Shown: one piece after another, positions 7,771 to 14,315 of the stretch | How the letters are laid out: every line of letters starts with the position of its first letter | How positions within the stretch are numbered: position 1 is the first letter of the stretch | NCBI GenBank assembly: GCA_019425105.1 | Contig: JAHYYD010000033.1 | Location: 1-14,315, forward strand | Direction: 5' to 3' | Length of the DNA: 14,315 nt | DNA from: Actinomycetota bacterium | GTDB taxonomy: Bacteria > Actinomycetota > Actinomycetes > Actinomycetales > Actinomycetaceae | Translations under genes and position numbers: made by a program | The notes under the pieces: model-generated | What the model was told of the DNA's origin: nothing | The model's input: only the letters and a program-made list of their open reading frames with translations | Database searches by the model: none

Positions 7771-9672
7771 ATGTCTGGAACACGAGAGTCGCGCGACCTG
7801 CTGTCGCGCTGCAGCGCACCGCGGGAGCTGCGTCGCCTGGAACGCGCGCAGCTGGACGAATTGGCGGCGGAGATTCGTGCGTTCCTCATCGACAACGTGT
7901 CCCGCACGGGTGGGCACCTTGGCCCCAACCTGGGGGTCGTTGAGCTAACGATCGGGTTGCACCGGGTGTTCCGGTCCCCGCAGGACACGATCGTGTTTGA
8001 TACGGGTCACCAGACGTACGTGCATAAGCTCCTGACGGGCCGTCAGGATTTCTCGTCGCTGCGCTCGCCGGGCGGGTTGTCGGGCTATCCGTCACGCGCC
8101 GAATCTGAGCATGACGTCGTTGAGTCTTCGCATGCGTCCTCCTCGATCGCGTGGGTCGATGGCATTTCGAGGGAAAAGCACCGCCGGGGGAACCGCACGT
8201 GGACGGTTGGTGTCATCGGCGATGGCGCGTTGACCGGCGGCCTCGCGTGGGAGGCGCTCAACAACATTGCGACGGCGAAGAACCGTCGCATCGTGATCGT
8301 GGTGAACGACAATGGGCGCTCGTATGCGCCGACGATCGGTGGCCTCGCCGATCATCTCGATGCTTTGCGTACCTCGGCAGGCTACGAGAAGGCGCTGGCC
8401 TGGGGCAAACAGCATCTCCTCAGTCACGGCACGCCCGGCCGCGCGGCCTACGACGCGTTGCACGGCCTGAAGTCCGGCATCAAGGATGCGCTCATTCCCC
8501 AGGTGATGTTCGAAGACCTCGGTCTCAAATACATTGGGCCCGTCAACGGTCATGACATTTCTGCGGTGGAGACTGCGCTTCGCCGGGCGCGTTCGCTGGG
8601 CGAGCCCGTCCTCGTTCATATGATCACGGAGAAGGGGCGCGGATACACTCCCGCAGAGGAAGATATCGCAGATCGCTTCCACGCGGTTGGACCGATCCAC
8701 CCGGAGACCGGCCTGCCCGTCGCTCCTGAGCGTTTTGGCTGGACCGGAGTGTTCGCCGATGAGATTTGTGCTCAGGCGGCGAGGCGCGACGACATCGTCG
8801 GCATTACCGCGGCGATGATGCGCCCGGTCGGTTTGGGTCCGATGCACGAGGCCTACCCGGGTCGCGTGATCGACGTCGGCATCGCCGAGGCAGAGGCCGT
8901 CGCCTCCGCAGCTGGCATGGCCTACGAGGGTGCGCATCCCGTTGTCGCGCTCTATGCGACGTTCTTGAACCGTGGTTTCGACCAGCTCCTCATGGATGTT
9001 GCTCTCCATCGTGCGGGAGTGACGCTCGTGTTGGATCGTGCCGGCGTCACGGGTGCGGACGGTGCGTCGCATAATGGCGTGTGGGATATTGCCATGTGTT
9101 CCCTGATCCCAGGCCTACGCCTGGCCGCGCCCCGCGACGAGGATAGCTTGCGTTCACGTGTGCGTGAGGCGCTCGACGTTGACGATGCACCCACCGTCAT
9201 CCGATACCGCAAGGGTTCTCTGCCAAAACCCATGCCCGCGCTTCGTAGCGTCGGGGGAGTGGATATTCTCTTCGACGAGGCCGGGGATCCCTCATCCGAT
9301 CGGGTTCTCATCGTCGGTACGGGGGCATGTGCGCCCGACGCGATCAAGGCCGCGCGCCGCCTGGCCGCCGACGGTGTGAGCGTGACCGTCGCGGATCCGC
9401 AGTGGATGATCCCGATCTCGCCTGATCTGGTGTCGCTGGCGGGGGAGTACGACTGTGTCGTGAGCGTCGAAGATGGCATCGTCCAGGGCGGTTTCGGTTG
9501 GTCGCTGCGCGATGCGTTGGCGGAGGCGCGCGTGCCCGTACGATGCCTCGGCGTCCCGCAGGGATTCCCCGAGCACGGTGATCGTGCAGCGATGATTGCC
9601 CGCTTCGGCTACGACGCCGACGGCATCGAGAGCGCCGTGCGCGAGCTACTCGAGCATATCTCCGCCCGGTAA
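7771..9672 (+). CDS. dxs: 1-deoxy-D-xylulose-5-phosphate synthase
   Basis: The 633-residue, full-length enzyme condenses pyruvate with glyceraldehyde 3-phosphate, using thiamine diphosphate, to make DXP. This is the entry step of the MEP pathway to isoprenoids and also feeds thiamine and pyridoxal synthesis. Motifs in order: SRTGGHLGPNLGVVELT (44-60), DTGHQTYVHKLLTGR (77-91, H80), the ThDP-Mg motif GDGALTGGLAWEALNN (150-165), NDNGRSYAPTIGGLADH (179-195), GIAE (370-373, with the cofactor-activating glutamate E373), DRAGVTGADGASHNG (422-436, D430 and H434) and the C-terminal transketolase domain with PQWMIPIS (543-550). Two usually fixed places differ: GIAEAEA instead of GIAEQHA, and GPVNGHD (N259) instead of GPVDGHD. 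The catalytic residues themselves are kept, so it is probably active. No Shine-Dalgarno site is seen; the mRNA may be leaderless. The gene converges on the RNase D gene with 11 bases between stops. Confidence 0.96.
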   Translation: MSGTRESRDLLSRCSAPRELRRLERAQLDELAAEIRAFLIDNVSRTGGHLGPNLGVVELTIGLHRVFRSPQDTIVFDTGHQTYVHKLLTGRQDFSSLRSPGGLSGYPSRAESEHDVVESSHASSSIAWVDGISREKHRRGNRTWTVGVIGDGALTGGLAWEALNNIATAKNRRIVIVVNDNGRSYAPTIGGLADHLDALRTSAGYEKALAWGKQHLLSHGTPGRAAYDALHGLKSGIKDALIPQVMFEDLGLKYIGPVNGHDISAVETALRRARSLGEPVLVHMITEKGRGYTPAEEDIADRFHAVGPIHPETGLPVAPERFGWTGVFADEICAQAARRDDIVGITAAMMRPVGLGPMHEAYPGRVIDVGIAEAEAVASAAGMAYEGAHPVVALYATFLNRGFDQLLMDVALHRAGVTLVLDRAGVTGADGASHNGVWDIAMCSLIPGLRLAAPRDEDSLRSRVREALDVDDAPTVIRYRKGSLPKPMPALRSVGGVDILFDEAGDPSSDRVLIVGTGACAPDAIKAARRLAADGVSVTVADPQWMIPISPDLVSLAGEYDCVVSVEDGIVQGGFGWSLRDALAEARVPVRCLGVPQGFPEHGDRAAMIARFGYDADGIESAVRELLEHISAR

Positions 9673-9676
9673 CGGG
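9665..9676. other. Small GTAA-loop hairpin across the dxs stop codon
   Basis: CCCG-GTAA-CGGG forms a four-bp stem closed by a GNRA-type tetraloop that contains the TAA stop of dxs. With no following T-run it is at best a weak terminator between the convergent dxs and RNase D genes; it may be chance in GC-rich DNA. Confidence 0.25.
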
Positions 9677-9683
9677 TCCTTGG

Positions 9684-10928
9684 TCAGACGCCGAGCGCGT
9701 CGCAAATCGGATCGAGCGTCAGGTCGATCTGCCAGTCGCGTGCACCGCGATTGACCATGCGCTCTTCGACCTCGTCGCCGGACGGGCGCGACGGGTCGAG
9801 GGGCGCCCATGCAAGGTATCGCTGTACCTGGGGAGCGAGCACAACCTCGGGTGCCAGCCCGAGACTCGACGCTACGGACGCGACTGCGTTGCGCACCGTT
9901 CCCAGGCGTGCGGCCGAGGCCTCGTCGATTCGGTTCCAATGACGGGGCTCCGGGATAGAGCCCGGCTGAACGGGTTTGCGCTTCGGCGGAAGTTCATCCT
10001 CCGTCATGGCGGCCACACTGGCGAGCGCGCGCATCCACTCGTCCTCGTACTGGCGGGCGACGGGGGAGCGGAACTCGCTGATGCTCATGAGGGCCCGCCT
10101 GTTACGCGGAGGATTCGACGCCGCGCGCACGAGCGCTGCATTACGCACGAGGCGCCCCGGACTCAGGTCGATGCGCTGAGCGATCGACTCGCGTGTCTCC
10201 CACAGGGCCTTAAGGACCGCGAGGCCGCGGCGCGACCGAATCTTGCCCGCGCCGGGTACCGAACGCCAACGATCCGGCTTAGGGGCGGGAGGAGTGACCG
10301 CCAGGGCGTGGGTGAACTCCTGCTGTGCCCACTCCCAACGGCCCATCTCATCGAGCCGCTTCGAGAGCCGATAGTAGAGCTCCGTCAGCAGCTCAACATC
10401 GAGGGCGGCGTAGCGCAGCCACTCCTTCGGCAGGGGACGCACCGACCAATCCGATGCCTGATGATCCTTCACGAGGCCCAGGCCGAGAATCTGCTCTGCG
10501 ACAGCCGCCAGCCCGAAACGCTCCAAGCCAATCAAGCGAGCGGCAATCTCAGTGTCAAAGAGAGCGGGGGGACGGAGCCCAACCTGGCGGAGATTCGGCA
10601 GATCCTGCAGGCAGTCATGCAAGAGCCACACGTCCTCCACACCTCTCTGAAGCACAGACAGGTCCGGTAGTGCGTGCGCATCGATGAGGAACGTGCCGAC
10701 GTCCTCACGCCGAATCTGGACAAGGTAGGGGTCTGCGCCATAGCGGAACCCCTGCGCTCGCTCAACATCCACGGCGATCGGGGTTGAACCGGCGCTCAAC
10801 GCGCGGGCCGCCACCTCAAGTTCCTTCTGGGTATCAATGACCGAGGGGGTACCCCCACGCGGCTGCGCGATAAGCTCCGGATTATCCGTATCGCCCTGCG
10901 GCAAGCCGCCGCCATTGTTGACCAGCAC
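9684..10928 (-). CDS. rnd: Ribonuclease D family 3'-5' exonuclease with HRDC domain
   Basis: The protein has 414 residues. The N-terminal DEDDy exonuclease domain (about 28-195) shows Exo I as AVDVE (D54, E56), Exo II as HDCLQDLPNL (D109) and Exo III as YAALD (Y173, D177), so all four metal-binding acids and the tyrosine are present. An HRDC nucleic-acid-binding domain follows (about 230-310, RRGLAVLKALWETRESIAQ region), then a helical C-terminal region (about 330-414) of the kind seen in actinobacterial members. RNase D-type enzymes trim the 3' ends of tRNA and other stable RNAs; substrates are inferred. The GTG start at 10928-10926 immediately follows the DUF3000 TGA, and GAAGGAG (10940-10934) sits five bases before it, inside the end of DUF3000, so the two are an operon. 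The first 25 residues before the domain are low in conservation. Confidence 0.93.
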   Translation of the reverse strand: MLVNNGGGLPQGDTDNPELIAQPRGGTPSVIDTQKELEVAARALSAGSTPIAVDVERAQGFRYGADPYLVQIRREDVGTFLIDAHALPDLSVLQRGVEDVWLLHDCLQDLPNLRQVGLRPPALFDTEIAARLIGLERFGLAAVAEQILGLGLVKDHQASDWSVRPLPKEWLRYAALDVELLTELYYRLSKRLDEMGRWEWAQQEFTHALAVTPPAPKPDRWRSVPGAGKIRSRRGLAVLKALWETRESIAQRIDLSPGRLVRNAALVRAASNPPRNRRALMSISEFRSPVARQYEDEWMRALASVAAMTEDELPPKRKPVQPGSIPEPRHWNRIDEASAARLGTVRNAVASVASSLGLAPEVVLAPQVQRYLAWAPLDPSRPSGDEVEERMVNRGARDWQIDLTLDPICDALGV

Positions 10929-11483
10929 TCAGACTCCTTCGAGATGACGGGCAGGCACGATCCCTGCCGTCCGACGCATCACATCCGCCCAGCCGGACAG
11001 ATGCTCACCAAGATACTCACTGTACGGCGTCCATGACGCGCGGACCTCGACGAATAGCGATGATCCGCGAAGCTCGAGACCGCCGAAGGCCTCACTGATT
11101 TCACGCGTCACCGTCCCCGTCATGTCGTGGAATCCTGCCCCTGCGCTCTCCAAGCAGTCGAGCATCCAGCCCCAAATCCCCTCCGACAGCATCGGGTCGC
11201 CGATCATCTCAGCATCTATCTGGGTGCGCAGCTGGGAGACGATGCGGAAGGTACCGTTCCAGCCGATCTGCTCCACCGGGTCGTGCAGGATGACCATACG
11301 ACCAGTCGACAGGGGCTGTCCGGCCTCGTCCTCGTCCGTGGTTCGCATCGCGAGCGCCGCCGTAAAGGGGGCCAAACGACGAGGTGGGGGGACCTCCTCG
11401 AGGAGGATGTGCGGCAGGTGGTCCGCCTGTCGCAGGGACAGCAGAGCCCGCATAAACTCCTCGGGCACCGCGTTTTCATTCAC
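10929..11483 (-). CDS. DUF3000-family protein of unknown function
   Basis: The product has 184 residues with no signal peptide or membrane segment. Recognisable family features are EEVPPPRRLAPFTAALA (about 29-45), ILHDPVEQIGWNGTFRIV (about 65-82), WGWMLDCLESAG (about 104-115) and SWTPYSEYLGEHLSGWADVM (about 150-169). The family is, to my knowledge, restricted to Actinomycetota and its function is not established. Its gene is directly followed by the RNase D gene without a spacer, a pairing also recalled from mycobacteria (Rv2680-Rv2681), suggesting a shared role in RNA metabolism, but this is inference. The start is GTG at 11483-11481; no ribosome site precedes it, and a -10-like TACGAT lies seven bases upstream, so a leaderless mRNA is possible. 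Starts at codons 6 (GTG) and 11 (ATG) are alternatives but would cut into the conserved VPEEF region. Confidence 0.88.
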   Translation of the reverse strand: MNENAVPEEFMRALLSLRQADHLPHILLEEVPPPRRLAPFTAALAMRTTDEDEAGQPLSTGRMVILHDPVEQIGWNGTFRIVSQLRTQIDAEMIGDPMLSEGIWGWMLDCLESAGAGFHDMTGTVTREISEAFGGLELRGSSLFVEVRASWTPYSEYLGEHLSGWADVMRRTAGIVPARHLEGV

Positions 11484-11490
11484 AAATCAA

Positions 11491-11496
11491 ATCGTA
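11491..11496 (-). promoter_or_regulatory. Probable -10 element of the DUF3000-RNase D operon, leaderless arrangement
   Basis: Minus-strand TACGAT is followed by seven bases (TTGATTT) and then the GTG start, the same geometry as seen before dxs. No clear -35 hexamer is visible upstream. It suggests that the operon can be transcribed separately from glgX. Confidence 0.4.
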
Positions 11497-11527
11497 CGGG
11501 TGTCCACACGCCTTTTGGGCCAGACGC

Positions 11528-11582
11528 GCCGCCAACCCCCAGGTCGATAAGTAGTCGGTACGCGTACCTGGAAGTTGGCGGC
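11528..11582. terminator. Large stem-loop after glgX, terminator-like
   Basis: GCCGCCAAC (11528-11536) pairs with GTTGGCGGC (11574-11582); after a two-base internal mismatch CCAGGT (11539-11544) pairs with ACCTGG (11566-11571), giving 15 paired bases around a 21-base loop. Overlapping the inner right arm is a perfect 12-bp palindrome, GGTACGCGTACC (11557-11568). The element starts 14 bases beyond the glgX stop and precedes the DUF3000 start. Its strength and place suggest termination or attenuation of glgX transcription, but no T-run follows on the minus strand, so a protein-binding site is also possible. Confidence 0.5.
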
Positions 11583-11595
11583 CTGCATTGGTCGT

Positions 11596-13707
11596 CTAGA
11601 GCCCGCGCGGGTTGCGCAGGATAAACGACGTGCGTGGCTTGACGTGCACGACGTCGCCCGAGTGATACTCAGCGCGATCATCGTCGCCCGCCGTATCGAC
11701 GACGGTGTGCCAGATTTGACCGTACTTTGTGTCGGGGAGCGTGAAATCGACGGGCTCCGGAGCAGCGTTCAGAAGAAGCAGGAAATCGTCGTCGAGGATC
11801 CGGCGTCCGTTCGCGTCGGGTTCGCGGATGGCATCGCCGTTGTAGAACACCATCGTCGATCGCGCCCACGGCTGGTTCCATTCCTCTTCCGTCATGTGAG
11901 TGCCGGCGGGGGTGAACCACTCAATTTCACCGAGCTCTGACTCGCCACCGCGCTGGGCCGGGCCTTCGAGGAAGCGACGCCGACGCATGACCGGATGATC
12001 GCGACGCAGGTGGATGAGATGACGGGTAAATTGCAGCAACTGGTGATCGTTCTCGTCCAGATCCCAGTTGATCCACGAAATCTCATTGTCCTGACAGTAC
12101 GCGTTGTTGTTACCGCGCTGGGTGCGCCCGAGCTCATCACCATGGGCGATCATGGGCACGCCCTGGGAGAACACGAGGGTCGTCAGGAAGTTGCGCTGCT
12201 GTCGGTAGCGCAACTCGATGATGTCTGGGTCGTCTGTGTCGCCCTCTGCGCCGCAGTTCCATGAACGGTTGTCGTTCGCGCCATCCGCGCCGCCTTCGAG
12301 GTTCGCCTCATTGTGCTTCTCGTTGTAGGACACGAGGTCACGCAGTGTGAAGCCATCGTGCGCAACCACGAAGTTGATGGATGCCATGGGCTTGCGGCCC
12401 GTCGAACCGTAGAGGTCTGACGACCCCGCGAGGCGCGAGGCGAAGTCGGGCAGCGAGGAGAACTCTCCGCGCCAGAAGTCGCGCACCGTATCGCGGTACC
12501 TGCCATTCCACTCGGACCAGAGGGGAGGAAAGCCGCCCACCTGGTAGCCGTCTGAACCCACGTCCCAGGGCTCAGCGATCAACTTGACCTGTGAGACCAC
12601 GGGATCCTGATGGATCAGATCGAAGAAGGCGGATAGGCGGTCGACCTCAGCGAACTGTCGGGCCAGGGTGGAGGCTAGGTCGAAGCGGAAACCATCGACG
12701 TGCATCTCCGTGACCCAATAGCGCAGCGAATCCATGATGAGTTGCAGGACCTGGGGGGAACTCATAAGGAGCGAGTTGCCCGTGCCCGTCGTATCGAAGT
12801 AGTGCTGGCGGTCTCCGTCGACGAGGCGGTAGTAGGAGGGATTGTCGATGCCGCGGAAGGAGAGGGTTGGCCCCATGTGGTTACCCTCTGCCGTGTGGTT
12901 GTAGACGACGTCAAGGATGACCTCAATGTCGGCTGCGTGCAGGGCCTTGACCATTGCCTTGAACTCGGAGACCTGTGCGCCCGGTTCGTTCGTCGCCGCG
13001 TAGCCATTATGCGGGGCAAAATAACCGATCGTGTTGTAGCCCCAGTAGTTCGACAGCCCCTTCGCCTGCAGGGTTGTGTCGTTCGTGAACTGCTGGATCG
13101 GCATGAGCTCGACCGTGGTGATGCCCAGCTTCTTTAGGTGCTCGATGATCGCTGGATGTGCCATGCCGGCGTACGTTCCGCGCAGTTCCTCCGGGACTTC
13201 CGGGTGGCGCATCGTCATGCCCTTGATGTGGGCCTCGTAGATGATCGACTCCGAGTAATCGTGGCCGGGGCTATGGTCGCCTTCCCAGTCGAAGAAGGGG
13301 TTGACCACGACGGAATGCATCGTAGCGTCGGCAGAATCACCGCCCTTGAGAGTGAGAGGATCGTCGGCCTGATAGGACAGGAGGTCGAGTGAATCGGTCA
13401 GCTGTCCCTCGATAGCCTTTGCGTAGGGATCAAGGAGGAGCTTCGAGGCGTCGCATCGTAGACCGTTGTGAGGATCCCACGGGCCGTCAATGCGGTATCC
13501 GTAGCGCTGTCCGGCCCGCACCTGCGGCACGTAGACGTGCCACACGTAGGCGTCGACCTCCGTCATGGGGATGCGCATTTCATTGAGATCATCATCCAAG
13601 AGACACAGCGTCACAGACGTCGCGACCGAGGAGTAGATCGCGAAGTTCGTACCGGTTCCGTCAAATGTGGCACCCAGGGGGTAGGCCTTGCCAGGTCGCG
13701 TTTCCAT
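11596..13707 (-). CDS. glgX: Glycogen debranching enzyme GlgX (isoamylase type)
   Basis: The 703-residue protein hydrolyses alpha-1,6 branches of glycogen or limit dextrins in the cytoplasm, releasing malto-oligosaccharides during glycogen breakdown. It has an N-terminal CBM48-like early-set domain (about 8-110, GATFDGTGTNFAIYS), a GH13 TIM barrel (about 155-560) and a C-terminal beta domain. Catalytic motifs are DVVYNHT (266-272), GFRFD with nucleophile D343, LIAEPWD with acid/base E379, and VVAHDGF with the transition-state-stabilising D451, followed by the typical NEANLEGGADGANDNRSWN stretch (466-484). All are intact and the length is normal. The ATG at 13707-13705 is preceded by GGGAGG (13722-13717) with nine bases between. 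It is transcribed alone toward the DUF3000 operon, with a stem-loop in the 112-base gap, and is divergent from the tRNA array. Maltooligosyl-trehalose hydrolase is the nearest alternative but GlgX fits better. Confidence 0.95.
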   Translation of the reverse strand: METRPGKAYPLGATFDGTGTNFAIYSSVATSVTLCLLDDDLNEMRIPMTEVDAYVWHVYVPQVRAGQRYGYRIDGPWDPHNGLRCDASKLLLDPYAKAIEGQLTDSLDLLSYQADDPLTLKGGDSADATMHSVVVNPFFDWEGDHSPGHDYSESIIYEAHIKGMTMRHPEVPEELRGTYAGMAHPAIIEHLKKLGITTVELMPIQQFTNDTTLQAKGLSNYWGYNTIGYFAPHNGYAATNEPGAQVSEFKAMVKALHAADIEVILDVVYNHTAEGNHMGPTLSFRGIDNPSYYRLVDGDRQHYFDTTGTGNSLLMSSPQVLQLIMDSLRYWVTEMHVDGFRFDLASTLARQFAEVDRLSAFFDLIHQDPVVSQVKLIAEPWDVGSDGYQVGGFPPLWSEWNGRYRDTVRDFWRGEFSSLPDFASRLAGSSDLYGSTGRKPMASINFVVAHDGFTLRDLVSYNEKHNEANLEGGADGANDNRSWNCGAEGDTDDPDIIELRYRQQRNFLTTLVFSQGVPMIAHGDELGRTQRGNNNAYCQDNEISWINWDLDENDHQLLQFTRHLIHLRRDHPVMRRRRFLEGPAQRGGESELGEIEWFTPAGTHMTEEEWNQPWARSTMVFYNGDAIREPDANGRRILDDDFLLLLNAAPEPVDFTLPDTKYGQIWHTVVDTAGDDDRAEYHSGDVVHVKPRTSFILRNPRGL

Positions 13708-13792
13708 ACCGTCAAGCCTCCCACGAATATGTCGAGACGGGCGATAAACCGTGCAAAAATGATCATGTGACTTGGATAACGGCTGTTTGGTT

Positions 13793-13822
13793 TTGCGTTC
13801 TGGGTGGATCGTCTGTTAAGGT
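13793..13822 (+). promoter_or_regulatory. Promoter of the tRNA array
   Basis: TTGCGT (13793-13798) and TAAGGT (13817-13822) are separated by 18 bases, and a TGT directly before the -10 gives an extended -10 (TGn). Transcription would begin near 13829, about 30 bases before the first tRNA. It is the best sigma-70-type match in the window and lies in the 153-base gap between glgX and the array. Confidence 0.6.
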
Positions 13823-13860
13823 TTTACCCGTTGCGAAGAACGGTTGACGTTCTGAGAAAC

Positions 13861-13933
13861 GCGGATGTGGCTCAGTTGGTAGAGCATCACCTTGCCAAGG
13901 TGAGGGTCGCGGGTTCGAGTCCCGTCATCCGCT
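13861..13933 (+). tRNA. tRNA-Gly(GCC), copy 1
   Basis: The 73-base gene has acceptor stem GCGGATG/CATCCGC, the D-arm sequence GCTCAGTTGGTAGAGC, anticodon loop TTGCCAA with anticodon GCC (reads GGC/GGU), T-arm GGTTCGAGTCC and discriminator T. No 3' CCA is encoded, so a CCA-adding enzyme is needed. It is identical to the copy at 14064-14136 and is separated from the next tRNA by one base. Confidence 0.97.
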
Positions 13934-13934
13934 C

Positions 13935-14006
13935 GGGCGATTGGCGCAGCGGGAGCGCGCTTCCCTGACACGGAAGAGGTCACTGGTTCGATCCCAGTAT
14001 CGCCCA
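13935..14006 (+). tRNA. tRNA-Val(GAC)
   Basis: The 72-base gene has acceptor stem GGGCGAT/ATCGCCC, anticodon stem CTTCC/GGAAG with loop CTGACAC (anticodon GAC, reads GUC/GUU), T-arm GGTTCGATCC and discriminator A; CCA is not encoded. The D loop reads AGCGGGA. It differs at four positions from the Val(CAC) gene at 14243-14314. Only one base separates it from tRNA-Gly copy 1, so the two must be cut from one precursor. Confidence 0.97.
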
Positions 14007-14011
14007 CGGTC

Positions 14012-14058
14012 ATCCTGGTAACAGGATCGGTGGGCTTTTAGCCCGGCCGCACATGCGG
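14012..14058 (+). other. Spacer with three consecutive small hairpins between tRNA-Val(GAC) and tRNA-Gly copy 2
   Basis: ATCCTG-GTAA-CAGGAT (14012-14027), GGGCT-TTT-AGCCC (14032-14044) and CCGC-ACAT-GCGG (14047-14058) fold one after another. There is no T-run, so read-through to the next tRNAs is likely; the hairpins may guide processing of the precursor or act as weak terminators. Confidence 0.4.
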
Positions 14059-14063
14059 TTCAC

Positions 14064-14136
14064 GCGGATGTGGCTCAGTTGGTAGAGCATCACCTTGCCA
14101 AGGTGAGGGTCGCGGGTTCGAGTCCCGTCATCCGCT
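14064..14136 (+). tRNA. tRNA-Gly(GCC), copy 2
   Basis: The 73-base sequence is identical to the gene at 13861-13933, with the same GCC anticodon, discriminator T and no encoded CCA. The identity stops at the gene ends: upstream and downstream sequences differ, apart from a few bases. The 34-base spacer to tRNA-Cys holds no gene. Confidence 0.97.
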
Positions 14137-14170
14137 CTCAATCGGGAATCCACTCGATCCCATTGGGTGT

Positions 14171-14241
14171 GGTGGGTTGGCCGAGAGGCGAGGCAGCGGC
14201 CTGCAAAGCCGTATACACGGGTTCGAATCCCGTACCCACCT
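14171..14241 (+). tRNA. tRNA-Cys(GCA)
   Basis: The 71-base gene has acceptor stem GGTGGGT/ACCCACC, anticodon loop CTGCAAA with anticodon GCA, T-arm GGTTCGAATCC and discriminator T (U73 is the main identity base for cysteinyl-tRNA synthetase). The anticodon stem has one closing G-U pair. CCA is not encoded. One base separates it from tRNA-Val(CAC), just as one base separates Gly and Val at the start of the array. Confidence 0.96.
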
Positions 14242-14242
14242 C

Positions 14243-14314
14243 GGGCGATTGGCGCAGGGGTAGCGCGCTTCCTTCACACGGAAGAGGTCACTGGTTCGAT
14301 CCCAGTATCGCCCA
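14243..14314 (+). tRNA. tRNA-Val(CAC)
   Basis: The 72-base gene has the same acceptor, anticodon-stem and T-arm sequences as Val(GAC), but anticodon loop TTCACAC (anticodon CAC, reads GUG) and D loop AGGGGTA. Discriminator A is followed by C at the last base of the window, so any further tRNAs or terminator lie outside. Confidence 0.96.
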
Positions 14315-14315
14315 C

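Noticed and set aside
8092..9072. Minus-strand 326-codon frame inside dxs
   Set aside because: No motif; antisense to the catalytic core of dxs.
13727..13756. TTGCAC...ACATAT as a glgX promoter on the minus strand
   Set aside because: The spacing is acceptable, but the implied start would fall inside the glgX ribosome site, so the match is not convincing.
13816..14013. Minus-strand 65-codon reading frame beginning MTVGDTGIEPVTSS
   Set aside because: It is the antisense of the tRNA-Gly and tRNA-Val genes. Phrases such as DGTRTRDP and QLSHIR are well-known false proteins from antisense tRNA.

Overview
The window looks like chromosomal DNA from a high-GC Gram-positive bacterium (Actinomycetota). 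The family Actinomycetaceae (Actinomyces/Schaalia-like) is my best guess, but this is an inference from protein style and was not tested by a search. Supporting points are GC-rich coding sequence, frequent GTG/TTG starts, a DUF3000 protein (an actinobacterial family), CCA-less tRNA genes and possible leaderless promoters. The gene content recalls, from memory, the Mycobacterium tuberculosis Rv2680-Rv2692 neighbourhood (DUF3000, RNase D-like, dxs1, TRAM methyltransferase, APC permease, TrkA/CeoB).

Layout, left to right. (1) Positions 1-119 hold the 5' end of a TrkA-type potassium channel regulator on the minus strand. It is divergent from a plus-strand pair that overlaps by ATGA: a KimA-like APC permease (202-2289) and a TRAM-domain RNA m5U methyltransferase homologue (2286-3635). 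(2) A 162-base convergent gap follows, containing a perfect 16-bp inverted repeat. (3) A minus-strand pair overlaps by GTGA: an S9 serine peptidase (7636-5636) followed by a CLC chloride transporter/channel with two CBS domains (5639-3798). (4) dxs (7771-9672, plus strand) encodes the first step of the MEP isoprenoid pathway. It converges, with an 11-base gap, on the minus-strand pair DUF3000 - RNase D (11483-9684). (5) glgX, the glycogen debranching enzyme (13707-11596, minus strand), lies upstream of that pair, separated by a large stem-loop. (6) From 13861 to the end there is a plus-strand tRNA array, Gly(GCC)-Val(GAC)-Gly(GCC)-Cys(GCA)-Val(CAC), preceded by a good promoter; the window ends inside the cluster.

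Functionally the window is mostly housekeeping: ion homeostasis (K+ uptake and its regulator; CLC anion transport), RNA modification and processing, isoprenoid precursor synthesis, glycogen turnover and tRNA supply. I see no phage, transposase, CRISPR, toxin-antitoxin or biosynthetic cluster, and no convincing new multi-gene system. The points worth a second look are at residue or site level: loss of the Fe-S cysteines in the methyltransferase, altered active-site-neighbouring residues in Dxs, channel-like substitutions in the CLC protein, two long inverted repeats, possible leaderless starts, and two valine tRNAs that differ by four bases. Apart from the coding regions no gap exceeds 170 bases.
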